A DNA stretch of 64,000 nucleotides from Aestuariivivens insulae (GTDB taxonomy: Bacteria > Bacteroidota > Bacteroidia > Flavobacteriales > Flavobacteriaceae). Under the pieces are notes generated by a model. That model searched no databases. It had not been told where the DNA came from and saw only the letters and a program-made list of their open reading frames with translations. The stretch covers positions 124,001-188,000 of the forward strand of contig NZ_JAKMCS010000004.1 in the NCBI RefSeq assembly GCF_022662195.1, written 5' to 3'. This document shows, in pieces, positions 50,578-58,371 of the stretch (the stretch's first letter is position 1; each line of letters starts with the position of its first letter). Made by a program: the position numbers and the translations under genes.

Positions 50578-50656
50578 AACAAAATGGAACGAAGAATCTC
50601 TAGAAAAAAAGAATAGATTCTTCAGTTGGTCGTATCCTCCCTCCTTCTGAATGACA
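50563..50656. repeat. TGTCATTC palindromic repeat, copy 3 (overlaps end of aminotransferase gene)
   Basis: TGTCATT at the left end and TGAATGACA at the right end are inverted; inner arms AGAATCTC and AGATTCTTC are inverted with an A-rich loop. The aminotransferase stop codon (50575-50577) is inside the left arm. Confidence 0.85.
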
Positions 50657-50754
50657 CAAGGCAAAATGATAGGTTGTTGTATTGCAGAGTTGAGCCTATC
50701 AAAGTGCTAAGATTTCGAGAGTAAACTTCTTAGTTTTTAGAGCATAGTTTTATC

Positions 50755-50843
50755 CGTCATTGCGAACGCAGTGAAGCAATCTTTAAGTTAGGTAGGCGTT
50801 AACTATGGGATTACTTCGTGCGCTGAGCTCCTTAGTAATGACG
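50755..50843. repeat. CGTCATTGCGAA palindromic repeat, copy 1
   Basis: CGTCATTGCGAACGCAGTGA at the left and AGTAATGACG at the right, with GAAGCAATCTT and GGGATTACTTCGT as imperfect inner arms. This is the other classic flavobacterial hairpin repeat type. Confidence 0.8.
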
Positions 50844-50936
50844 AAGCGCATTTTTTTGGTTGTATTTCAGATTTAGGCGGGGATGAATGCTATAAGATAG
50901 GTGAGGATATGGTTTGCCTAAAGAATCAACATACAA

Positions 50937-51049
50937 CGACAATGCGAATCTTTCGGCTATCGGTCAAGACAGGCTAAAGTGAAGCAGTCTCTTGGCTATA
51001 GGGATAACAATCAACAGATTGCTTCAGTCGTGCCTCCTTCGCAATGACG
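50937..51049. repeat. CGTCATTGCGAA palindromic repeat, copy 2 (left end degraded)
   Basis: Right half CAGATTGCTTCAGTCGTG then CTCCTTCGCAATGACG is intact; inner left arm GAAGCAGTCTC remains, outer left end survives as CGACAATGCGAA. Confidence 0.75.
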
Positions 51050-51159
51050 TATTTTATTATCTTTTAATAATTGAATTTCAAAAATCAATCTCAAGAAAAC
51101 TTTAATTACCTTAAATTAGCCAAATCGTTATGGTCTAAGAAAAAACCTGAAAACTTAAC

Positions 51160-52167
51160 ATGATTGACTACAAAGGAAAAACCATATTAATCACGGGAGG
51201 CACGGGGTCTTTAGGAAAGGCCATTACGAGCTTACTGTTAAAGGAACATCCAGAATTAAAACGGATATGTGTATATTCAAGGGATGAGCGCAAACATGCC
51301 CTAATGATACAGGAGTTTCCTTTAGAAAAGTATCCTCAAATAGATTATGTAATAGGAGATGTTAGGGATAAGGAGCGTTTAATTAGTGTGTTTTATGGGG
51401 TAGATTATGTTATTCACACTGCAGCCATGAAAGATGTTCATACAGCAGAAATTAATCCTGAAGAATGCATTAAGACCAATATTGGCGGAGCCCAAAATGT
51501 CATTGACGCTAGCATAAAGTCGAATGTCAAAAGAGTAGTGTCGCTTTCAACAGATAAAGCATGTGCTCCTAACAGTTTGTACGGAGCCACAAAATTGGTG
51601 TCGGATAAGTTGTTTATTGCTGCAAATTCTAAAAAAGATAGAGAATACACGAAATTTACAGTAGTACGTTGCGGTAATATAATGGGGTCCAGTGGTTCTG
51701 TTGTGCCATTTTTTTTAAAGAAGAAAAAAGAAGATGGTGTTTTACCAATAACCGACCCTAATATGACACGGTTTAATATATCACTAGAAGCAGGAGCAAA
51801 AATGGTGTTATTGGCCTTAGAAAATACTTGGGGAGGTGAAATTTTTGTGCCTAAATTGCCTTCTTATAGAATAATGGATGTGGTCAATGCCATCGGACCA
51901 GAGTGTGAAAAACCCATTATAGGAATACGACCAGGTGAAAAAATACATGAAGAAATGATTTCGGAGTCCGATGCGTTTTATACCTACGATTTGGGTATGT
52001 ATTATGTTATATTACCTTCAAATGTTAGATGGAATATAAATGAATTCATAAAAGTGCATAAGGCTAAAAAAGTACCCTTTGGTTTTAGTTATAACTCGGA
52101 AGAAAATACGGAATGGGAATCTATAGAAAATTTAAAGGGCTTAATAGGTAAGGATGTCATTGACTGA
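51160..52167 (+). CDS. PseB-type UDP-GlcNAc 4,6-dehydratase (short SDR, polysaccharide biosynthesis)
   Basis: A 335-residue short-chain dehydratase. The nucleotide fold starts with KTILITGGTGSLGKAITSLL. The catalytic region HTAAMKDVHTAEINPEECIK has the M-K-x-V-type Lys, followed by SLSTDKACAPNSLYGATKL with the Asp-Lys and Tyr of PseB/FlaA1 enzymes. The C-terminal RPGEKIHEEMISESDA is also family-typical. It lacks the membrane domain of PglF, so it belongs to the soluble, 5-inverting or PseB-like group (about 330 residues). It should make a UDP-4-keto-6-deoxy-HexNAc that the aminotransferase upstream could use. Stereochemistry cannot be read from sequence. It is separated from the aminotransferase by repeats. 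Confidence 0.88.
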   Translation: MIDYKGKTILITGGTGSLGKAITSLLLKEHPELKRICVYSRDERKHALMIQEFPLEKYPQIDYVIGDVRDKERLISVFYGVDYVIHTAAMKDVHTAEINPEECIKTNIGGAQNVIDASIKSNVKRVVSLSTDKACAPNSLYGATKLVSDKLFIAANSKKDREYTKFTVVRCGNIMGSSGSVVPFFLKKKKEDGVLPITDPNMTRFNISLEAGAKMVLLALENTWGGEIFVPKLPSYRIMDVVNAIGPECEKPIIGIRPGEKIHEEMISESDAFYTYDLGMYYVILPSNVRWNINEFIKVHKAKKVPFGFSYNSEENTEWESIENLKGLIGKDVID

Positions 52168-52223
52168 ATTGAGGTTTTAACAATTTTATCGATTAAATAA
52201 ATTTATTAACAAGAGAATTATAG

Positions 52224-52231
52224 TATTTTTG
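52224..52231 (+). promoter_or_regulatory. Probable internal -7 box (TATTTTTG) of the rml operon
   Basis: Fits TAnnTTTG, 20 bases before the rfbB start; a TTTA at 52202 lies at about the -33 distance. Confidence 0.5.
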
Positions 52232-52251
52232 CCACAAATTTAGAAGTACAT

Positions 52252-53313
52252 ATGTTAATTAAAGGAATAAAAAAAATACTTATAACAGGCGGGGCTGGCT
52301 TTATTGGGTCGCATGTAGTAAGATTATTTGTAGAAAAATATCCGAGCTATCATATTTTTAATTTGGATGCACTGACGTATGCGGGTAACTTAGAAAACCT
52401 AAAAGATATTGAAGATAAACCAAATTACTCTTTTGTTAAAGGGGATATTACCGATAAAGGTTTTATAAATGAATTGTTTAATACACATAAGTTTGAAGGT
52501 ATTATACATTTGGCGGCCGAATCGCACGTAGATCGTTCTATAACCGATCCATTAGCTTTTGTAAAAACCAATATAATTGGAACGGTTAATTTGCTAAATG
52601 CGGCTAAAGAAACTTGGAAGAACGATTTTGACAATAAGTTGTTTTATCATGTTAGTACGGATGAAGTTTATGGAACGTTAGGTCAAACTGGACTTTTTAC
52701 TGAAACCACTGCATATGACCCTAATTCGCCATATTCTGCATCAAAAGCGAGTTCAGATCATTTTGTAAGAGCCTATGGAGAAACTTATGGACTGCCATAT
52801 GTGATATCAAATTGTTCCAATAATTATGGGCAAAATCAATTTCCAGAAAAGCTAATCCCTTTATTCATAAACAATATAATAAATAATAAACCGTTGCCTG
52901 TTTATGGAGATGGAAACTATACGCGCGATTGGTTATATGTAAAAGATCATGCTTTAGCAATAGATTTGGTGTTTCATAAAGGTGAAACTGAAGAAACTTA
53001 CAATATAGGCGGTTTCAATGAATGGAAAAACATCGATTTAGTTAAGCTTTTGTGTGCTCAAATGGATAAAAAATTGGGAAGACCAAATGGAGCTTCAGAA
53101 AAACTAATTACTTATGTTAAAGATCGTCCAGGCCATGACCTGAGGTATGCCATAGATGCTTCTAAGATCAATAAAGAATTAGGGTGGAAGCCTTCGGTAA
53201 CCTTTGAACAAGGACTGGAAATTACAATAGATTGGTATTTAAATAATGAAAATTGGCTTAATCATATAACGAGCGGTGAGTATAAAAGTTACTATCAAAA
53301 ACAATATAGTTAA
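52252..53313 (+). CDS. rfbB: dTDP-glucose 4,6-dehydratase
   Basis: A 353-residue SDR enzyme (RmlB), second step of dTDP-L-rhamnose synthesis. The NAD-binding start is KILITGGAGFIGSHVVRLFV, followed by NLDALTYAGNLENLKD, HLAAESHVDRSI, the catalytic HVSTDEVYGTLG (Thr-Asp-Glu) and the Tyr-x-x-x-Lys in NSPYSASKASSDHFVRAY. The C-terminal VKDRPGHDLRYAIDASKI is diagnostic. Length is as expected. It heads the rmlBACD order, with an own -7 box. A relic of another rmlB start is at 46872. Confidence 0.97.
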   Translation: MLIKGIKKILITGGAGFIGSHVVRLFVEKYPSYHIFNLDALTYAGNLENLKDIEDKPNYSFVKGDITDKGFINELFNTHKFEGIIHLAAESHVDRSITDPLAFVKTNIIGTVNLLNAAKETWKNDFDNKLFYHVSTDEVYGTLGQTGLFTETTAYDPNSPYSASKASSDHFVRAYGETYGLPYVISNCSNNYGQNQFPEKLIPLFINNIINNKPLPVYGDGNYTRDWLYVKDHALAIDLVFHKGETEETYNIGGFNEWKNIDLVKLLCAQMDKKLGRPNGASEKLITYVKDRPGHDLRYAIDASKINKELGWKPSVTFEQGLEITIDWYLNNENWLNHITSGEYKSYYQKQYS

Positions 53314-53400
53314 ATGAAACATCCATTGGTCAATATTCAATCATACAGAGGGGTGATAATTAGGATGTTGCATGAGACCATAAAGAACAATAAAAATTAG
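53314..53400 (+). CDS. Very small ORF between rfbB and rfbA, doubtful
   Basis: ATG follows the rfbB stop directly and opens 28 codons (MKHPLVNIQSYRGVIIRMLH and eight more) before a TAG three bases ahead of rfbA. No family is recognised. It may be a chance frame, a leader peptide or a remnant of a lost gene; it fills the whole gap, which is why it is listed. Confidence 0.2.
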   Translation: MKHPLVNIQSYRGVIIRMLHETIKNNKN

Positions 53401-53403
53401 CTC

Positions 53404-54273
53404 ATGAAAGGTATTATTCTTGCAGGAGGATCAGGAACAAGATTGCATCCGCTAACTTTATCTGTAAGTAAGCAGTTGATGCCTATTTACGATAAGCCCA
53501 TGATATATTATCCGCTTTCAACTTTGATGTATGCGGGAATTCGAGAGGTGTTGATTATTTCTACACCGAAGGATTTACCTCTTTTTAAGGATCTTCTTGG
53601 TGATGGAGAGAAGTATGGTTGCCGTTTTGAATATGCGGTCCAAGACGAGCCAAATGGGTTAGCGGAAGCCTTTATTATTGGTGAAGAATTCATAGGAGAT
53701 GATAAGGTTGCACTGATATTAGGGGATAATATTTTCTACGGAACAGGTTTAGCTAAGCTATTACAAGCGAATAATGATCCTGATGGAGGTATTATTTATG
53801 CCTATCGCGTTCATGACCCGGAACGTTATGGGGTTGTGGAGTTTGATAGTGTGGGTCAGGTGATTTCTATTGAAGAGAAACCAGAAAACCCAAAGTCAAA
53901 TTATGCCGTCCCTGGGATTTATTTTTATGACAATGCGGTAGTGGAGATTGCTAAAAATATTAAACCAAGTCACAGGGGCGAGTTAGAAATTACCGATGTA
54001 AACCGAGAGTATCTTAAACAGAGAAAACTAAATGTAAGTATTTTAGATCGTGGGACAGCCTGGTTAGATACGGGCACTTTTCAATCGTTAATGCAGGCGT
54101 CACAGTTTGTCGAGGTGATTGAGGAACGTCAAGGTTTAAAAATAGGTGCGATTGAGGGAGCAGCCTATGAGATGGGCTATATTAACGAAGAACAATTTAA
54201 AGCTTTAGCAGAACCGCTTTTAAAAAGTGGTTATGGTAAAAATTTATTGGGGTTACTGAATAAAAAACAATGA
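53404..54273 (+). CDS. rfbA: Glucose-1-phosphate thymidylyltransferase
   Basis: A 289-residue nucleotidyltransferase (RmlA), first step of dTDP-L-rhamnose synthesis: dTTP plus glucose-1-phosphate to dTDP-glucose. It begins [20 protein letters not shown], the nucleotide loop, followed by [51 protein letters not shown] and the [18 protein letters not shown] segment. Length matches the short RmlA form. Its stop overlaps the rfbC start by four bases. Confidence 0.98.
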   Translation: MKGIILAGGSGTRLHPLTLSVSKQLMPIYDKPMIYYPLSTLMYAGIREVLIISTPKDLPLFKDLLGDGEKYGCRFEYAVQDEPNGLAEAFIIGEEFIGDDKVALILGDNIFYGTGLAKLLQANNDPDGGIIYAYRVHDPERYGVVEFDSVGQVISIEEKPENPKSNYAVPGIYFYDNAVVEIAKNIKPSHRGELEITDVNREYLKQRKLNVSILDRGTAWLDTGTFQSLMQASQFVEVIEERQGLKIGAIEGAAYEMGYINEEQFKALAEPLLKSGYGKNLLGLLNKKQ

Positions 54274-54815
54274 TTGTAAGGGAGACAAAGTTGAAAGGCT
54301 GTTTTATAATAGAACCTAAAATTTTTAATGATAGTCGAGGGTATTTTTTTGAAAGTTTTAATCAAAATACATTTAATGAATTAATCGGTCAAAACATTAG
54401 CTTTGTTCAGGACAATGAGTCGTTTTCTTCAAAAGGGGTGTTGAGAGGACTTCATTATCAAACTGGTGAATATGCTCAGGCAAAATTGGTAAGAGTGGTT
54501 AAAGGACGTGTTCTTGATGTTGCAGTTGATTTAAGAAAGAGCTCTCAAACATTCGGAGAATATGTTACTGTAGAGTTGTCAGGGGAGAATAAGAACCAAT
54601 TATTTATCCCAAGGGGATTTGCTCATGGATTTGTCGTTTTAAGTGACACCGCTATTTTCTCTTATAAATGTGATAATTTTTATCATAAAGGGTCTGAAGG
54701 CGGTATTATTTTTAATGATAAAGAACTAAATATTGATTGGAAATTACCGGAAAAGGAACTTGTTATTTCAGAAAAGGATTTAGTATTACCCCAATTAAAG
54801 AATTCTAAATTATGA
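54270..54815 (+). CDS. rfbC: dTDP-4-dehydrorhamnose 3,5-epimerase
   Basis: A 181-residue cupin-type enzyme (RmlC), third step of dTDP-L-rhamnose synthesis. Motifs: [40 protein letters not shown] with the catalytic His region, [20 protein letters not shown] and [20 protein letters not shown]. All fit the family at normal length. It overlaps rfbA and rfbD by four bases each (ATGA), so the three are translationally coupled. Confidence 0.98.
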   Translation: MIVRETKLKGCFIIEPKIFNDSRGYFFESFNQNTFNELIGQNISFVQDNESFSSKGVLRGLHYQTGEYAQAKLVRVVKGRVLDVAVDLRKSSQTFGEYVTVELSGENKNQLFIPRGFAHGFVVLSDTAIFSYKCDNFYHKGSEGGIIFNDKELNIDWKLPEKELVISEKDLVLPQLKNSKL

Positions 54816-55651
54816 TAAACGTTTTAGTTACTGGAGGTAATGGTCAGCTAGCGTCTTGTATTAAAGATATTGAAGCTAAGTATGATGATTTAAACTTTAT
54901 TTATACTGACTATCAAGATCTGGATATTTGCGATTTAGATCAGGTACAGTCTTTTTTTAGTGATAACAAAATTGACTATTGTGTCAACTGCGCTGCTTAT
55001 ACGGCTGTTGATCAAGCTGAAAATGAAATAGAAAAGGCATACAATATTAATGCCAATGGTGCTAAAAATTTGGCTATGGTATGTAAGGAATATGAAGCGA
55101 TTTTAATACATATTTCTACAGATTTTGTGTTTGATGGAAATAAAACAGAACCCTACACAGAAAAAGATAAGCCAAATCCAATAAGTGTTTATGGCGCTTC
55201 CAAATTGCAAGGCGAAGTTGAGATACAAAAGGTTTTAAAAGAGCATTTTATTATTAGAACCTCTTGGTTGTATTCAGAATATGGGAATAATTTTATGAGA
55301 ACCATGTTAAAATTATCTGAAACTCGTGATGAAATTTCTGTAGTTTCAGATCAAATAGGTACACCTACCTACGCTGGTGATTTGGCAGCAGTGATCATCA
55401 AAATTATTAGGATCAAATCAAAAGATTTTGGGCTTTACCATTACAGTAATGAAGGTGCTGTTTCCTGGTTTGAGTTTGCTAAGGCCATTTTCGATTTGTC
55501 AAAAGTAAAGATAATCATAAAGCCTATTAAATCAAAAGACTATCCTGTGCTAGCAAGACGACCTGTATACAGTGTTTTAGAAAAATCTAAAGTAAAAAAA
55601 ACTTTAGGAATAGGCGTTCCGTATTGGAGAGATAGTTTAGTCAAAATTTAA
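54812..55651 (+). CDS. rfbD: dTDP-4-dehydrorhamnose reductase
   Basis: A 279-residue SDR (RmlD), last step of dTDP-L-rhamnose synthesis, using NAD(P)H. The start [20 protein letters not shown], the NCAAYTAVDQAENEIEKAYN segment, HISTDFVFDGNKTEPYTEKD and PNPISVYGASKLQGEVEI (Tyr-x-x-x-Lys), then FIIRTSWLYSEYGNNFMRTM are family signatures. Length is normal. After its stop there is a 99-base spacer before the lipoprotein gene, which contains a possible gene remnant. Confidence 0.97.
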   Translation: MINVLVTGGNGQLASCIKDIEAKYDDLNFIYTDYQDLDICDLDQVQSFFSDNKIDYCVNCAAYTAVDQAENEIEKAYNINANGAKNLAMVCKEYEAILIHISTDFVFDGNKTEPYTEKDKPNPISVYGASKLQGEVEIQKVLKEHFIIRTSWLYSEYGNNFMRTMLKLSETRDEISVVSDQIGTPTYAGDLAAVIIKIIRIKSKDFGLYHYSNEGAVSWFEFAKAIFDLSKVKIIIKPIKSKDYPVLARRPVYSVLEKSKVKKTLGIGVPYWRDSLVKI

Positions 55652-55656
55652 AAATT

Positions 55657-55734
55657 GTCAATGTGTATAATCCTTTTGATTTTGTGGTTGAGAATGGTAG
55701 TTATAGAAATTTAAAATATATATTTGACAAATAA
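55657..55734 (+). pseudogene. Possible C-terminal gene remnant
   Basis: An open frame without start reads VNVYNPFDFVVENGSYRNLK and YIFDK before a stop. The following lipoprotein ends in a tail of nearly equal length that also begins N-x-YNP (NKYNPLIITTDYFINK...). The shared TATAATCCTTT DNA supports a relation. It may be what is left of a duplicate or replaced lipoprotein gene. Short, so uncertain. Confidence 0.35.
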
Positions 55735-55750
55735 AATAAGGAGTTAAAAA

Positions 55751-56332
55751 ATGAAAAAGAAATTAATTTTAATGCTTTTGATTGCTGGTTTTACCTCATG
55801 TAAAAGTGATAAAAAGAGTGAAATGCAAAGTTCTAAGGACGAGATTAACCTAGATTCTTCAAGTAAATTTAATAAAAAAGCAGAAAATGAGATTCACAAT
55901 AGTTTGATCGTTACTATTGATGCAATTGTTACAAAGGATGATACGTTTCACCTTATGTACCTTAGTGATAATATTACATCTTGGAGTTCTAAAGGGTTGA
56001 TTAAAACAAAGGTTAAGGGAGATGAGGTAGCACAAAAGATACAGTTTAAATTTCCCCAAGGTGTTTTTCCAACCAAATTTAGAATTGATCTAGGGTTTAA
56101 CGAGGAGCAAAAAAGTATTGATTTATATAAGATGACTTTTCAATTTGAAGGCAAGGAAGTTATTGTTGAAGAACATTTGATTGAAAAATACTTTACCCCA
56201 AATATATATGCTAAATATGTTGAAGGGAATATGGCTGATTTAAGATTTCAAGAAATAAATAACAAATATAATCCTTTGATTATTACAACAGATTACTTTA
56301 TTAATAAACTAGAAACAAAATTATATTTATAG
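55751..56332 (+). CDS. Unknown lipoprotein embedded in the polysaccharide operon
   Basis: A 193-residue protein with lipobox GFTSC (Cys17), a Ser/Lys/Asp linker (about 18-48) and a beta-rich domain: LIVTIDAIVTKDDTFHLMYL, ITSWSSKGLIKTKVKG, IQFKFPQGVFPTKFRIDLGF and IDLYKMTFQFEGKEV. The W...G...V.G, then F-x-F-P and the RID-L-G pattern looks like a jelly-roll of a kind sometimes seen attached to membrane sugar transferases, but I do not recognise the family. Its TAG stop is followed at once by the ATG of the NeuB-type gene, so translation is coupled. A lipoprotein here is unusual; a periplasmic role in polymer assembly is only a guess. Confidence 0.7.
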   Translation: MKKKLILMLLIAGFTSCKSDKKSEMQSSKDEINLDSSSKFNKKAENEIHNSLIVTIDAIVTKDDTFHLMYLSDNITSWSSKGLIKTKVKGDEVAQKIQFKFPQGVFPTKFRIDLGFNEEQKSIDLYKMTFQFEGKEVIVEEHLIEKYFTPNIYAKYVEGNMADLRFQEINNKYNPLIITTDYFINKLETKLYL

Positions 56333-57214
56333 ATGAATTATTTACCCCCAAAAATTATTGCAGAGATAGGATGCAATCATAAAGGAGAATTTGATATAGC
56401 TATTGAGCTATTAGATTTAGCAAAACAGTGTGGAGCGGATGTTGCTAAATTCCAAAAGAGGAATAATATTGAATTATTGACTGAAGAGCAATATTATGCG
56501 CCTCATCCTAACCCAGCAAATTCTTATGGAGACACATATGGTGCGCATAGAGAGTATTTAGAATTTTCTGTAGACCAACATAAGTTGTTAAAACAACATT
56601 GCGATATTATTGGTCTTGAATACTCAACCTCAGTATGGGATGTAACTTCGGCACAAGAAATGATAACTTTTAATCCATCTTTATTAAAAGTGCCTTCAGC
56701 TTGTAATAATAATTTTGAAATGCTTGAGGTCTTAAGAGATGATTTTAAAGGAGAAGTTCACCTGTCATTTGGAATGACTAATCAATGTGAAGAAAGGGAA
56801 ATAGTTAATTTTTTCGAAGAAAAAAGCCAGGCCAAGGATAGGTTGGTGGTTTATTCATGTACTTCGGGCTATCCTGTACCTTTTAAAGATGTATGTTTGT
56901 TAGAGATTTCCAGATTAATTAAGGAATATGGGAATAGAGTAAAGTATGTCGGCTTCTCCGGTCATCATTTAGGCATAGCCATTGATAATGCCGCTTACGC
57001 ACTTGGTGCTAATTGGATAGAAAGGCATTTTACTAAAGACAGAACTTGGAAAGGTACAGATCATGCAGCCTCATTAGAGCCTTCAGGAATGAGGAAGTTG
57101 TGTCGGGATTTAAAAGCTACATATGAGGCTTTGAGTTATAAGCAGGAAGAAATTTTGGATATAGAAAAAGTTCAGAGAGATAAGTTAAAATTTAAAAAAA
57201 GTATAAACCGTTGA
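56333..57214 (+). CDS. NeuB-family nonulosonic acid synthase lacking the SAF domain
   Basis: A 293-residue protein of the N-acetylneuraminate synthase family, condensing phosphoenolpyruvate with a hexose-type aldehyde. The barrel motifs are KIIAEIGCNHKGEFDIAIEL, GADVAKFQKRNN, GDTYGAHREYLEFSVDQHKL, LLKVPSACNNNFEMLEVL and GFSGHHLGIAIDNAAYALGA followed by WIERHFTKDRTWKGTDHAAS. The typical NeuB has ~340 residues and a C-terminal antifreeze-like (SAF) domain that covers the active site of the partner subunit; here the protein stops after the barrel. Related shorter synthases exist, so it may still be active. Coupled to the next gene by TTGA overlap. The exact product (KDN, sialic acid or another) is not shown. 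Confidence 0.85.
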   Translation: MNYLPPKIIAEIGCNHKGEFDIAIELLDLAKQCGADVAKFQKRNNIELLTEEQYYAPHPNPANSYGDTYGAHREYLEFSVDQHKLLKQHCDIIGLEYSTSVWDVTSAQEMITFNPSLLKVPSACNNNFEMLEVLRDDFKGEVHLSFGMTNQCEEREIVNFFEEKSQAKDRLVVYSCTSGYPVPFKDVCLLEISRLIKEYGNRVKYVGFSGHHLGIAIDNAAYALGANWIERHFTKDRTWKGTDHAASLEPSGMRKLCRDLKATYEALSYKQEEILDIEKVQRDKLKFKKSINR

Positions 57215-58371
57215 AAGTTATAGCTTTTTTGCCTGTTAGAGGAGGAAGTAAGTCCATACCATTAAAGAATATCAAAAGTTTTTGTGGAGAACCCTTGCTT
57301 TATTGGGCTGCTAAAGCAGCACAAAATACACCTGAAATAGATGAAGTAATTATTGCTACAGATTCACAAGATATTAAAGATGTTGCCCTAAATTTTAATT
57401 TTAGTAAAGTAAAAATCTATAATAGGTTGTACGAAAATGCTAATGATGTTTCAAGCACCGAAAGTGTTATGTTAGAGTATATAGATAGAGAGGATATTAA
57501 AGATGAGTATACCTTTATATTAATTCAAGTAACATCACCTTTTTTATTGTCCAATGACTTGTCTAAAGGTATTAAGCAGTTAGAAGAATCAAAAAAAGAT
57601 TCCTTGTTAAGTTGTGCTAAGATTAAACGTTTTTTTTGGAGTAAAGAGGGGCGATCTATAAATTATAATTATAATAACAGACCTAGAAGGCAGGATTTTG
57701 AAGGTTCATTAATAGAAAATGGAGCCTTCTATATCAATAAGGTAGCAAACATCAAACAATTTGAAAACAGATTAAGTGGTAACATTGAGGTCTATGAAAT
57801 GCCAGAATACAGCATGGTTGAAATTGATGAACCTGATGATTGGTTTCATGCTGAATATTTGATGAAAAAGCATGTGCTAAATAGTTCTAAAAAAACTATA
57901 AAACTTTTTTTGAGTGATGTTGATGGCGTATTAACTGATGCTGGTATGTATTATTCTGAAAATGGAGATGAGCTTAAAAAATTTAACACACATGACGGTA
58001 AAGGGTTTGAATTGCTGAGGAATGCAAGTATTAAAACGGGGATTATTACCTCAGAAAATACCGCTATTGTTGAGAGAAGGGCGAATAAACTTAAAGTAGA
58101 TTATTTGTTTCAAGGAAAAGAACACGGGGGAAAATTAGAAGCGGCAAAGATTATTTGTGATGAATTAAATATTAGTTTAAATGAGGTCGCTTATATTGGG
58201 GATGACGTCAATTGTTATGAATTGCTCAAAAGTGTTGGATGTGCCGCTTGTCCAAATGACGCTTTAGATACGGTAAAGTCTATCCCTAATATTCATGTTT
58301 TATCAAAAAAAGGAGGAGAAGGCGTGGTTCGTGAGTTTGTTGAAAAGATAATAAGCACTAAGATTTTTTAA
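57211..58371 (+). CDS. CMP-nonulosonate synthetase fused to a KdsC-like HAD phosphatase
   Basis: A 386-residue two-domain protein starting at TTG 57211 (overlapping the NeuB stop). Residues 1-~222 are a NeuA-type cytidylyltransferase: FLPVRGGSKSIPLKNIKSFC, EVIIATDSQDIKDVA, FILIQVTSPFLLSNDLSKGI and ENGAFYINKV. Residues ~228-386 are a KdsC-type HAD phosphatase: LFLSDVDGVLTDAGMYYSEN (Asp236, Asp238), THDGKGFELLRNASIKTGII, GGKLEAAKIICDELN and YIGDDVNCYELLKSVG. So one protein could dephosphorylate the 9-phosphate product and activate it with CTP. This order resembles the KDN pathway known in Bacteroides, where a KdsC-like phosphatase works with a NeuB-type 9-phosphate synthase. The sugar identity is inferred. 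Confidence 0.9.
   Translation: MKVIAFLPVRGGSKSIPLKNIKSFCGEPLLYWAAKAAQNTPEIDEVIIATDSQDIKDVALNFNFSKVKIYNRLYENANDVSSTESVMLEYIDREDIKDEYTFILIQVTSPFLLSNDLSKGIKQLEESKKDSLLSCAKIKRFFWSKEGRSINYNYNNRPRRQDFEGSLIENGAFYINKVANIKQFENRLSGNIEVYEMPEYSMVEIDEPDDWFHAEYLMKKHVLNSSKKTIKLFLSDVDGVLTDAGMYYSENGDELKKFNTHDGKGFELLRNASIKTGIITSENTAIVERRANKLKVDYLFQGKEHGGKLEAAKIICDELNISLNEVAYIGDDVNCYELLKSVGCAACPNDALDTVKSIPNIHVLSKKGGEGVVREFVEKIISTKIF

Larger units (their letters stand above)
50578..51159. other. 582-bp gene-free, repeat-filled spacer
   Basis: Three palindromic repeats (the rest of 50563-50656, then 50755-50843 and 50937-51049) fill most of it. No frame with coding character is seen on either strand. The last ~100 bases must hold the promoter of the PseB-type gene. 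Confidence 0.75.

Noticed and set aside
46676-51050. CRISPR-like array because of many similar palindromes
   Set aside because: Repeat units differ in type and length, spacing is irregular and no cas genes are seen.
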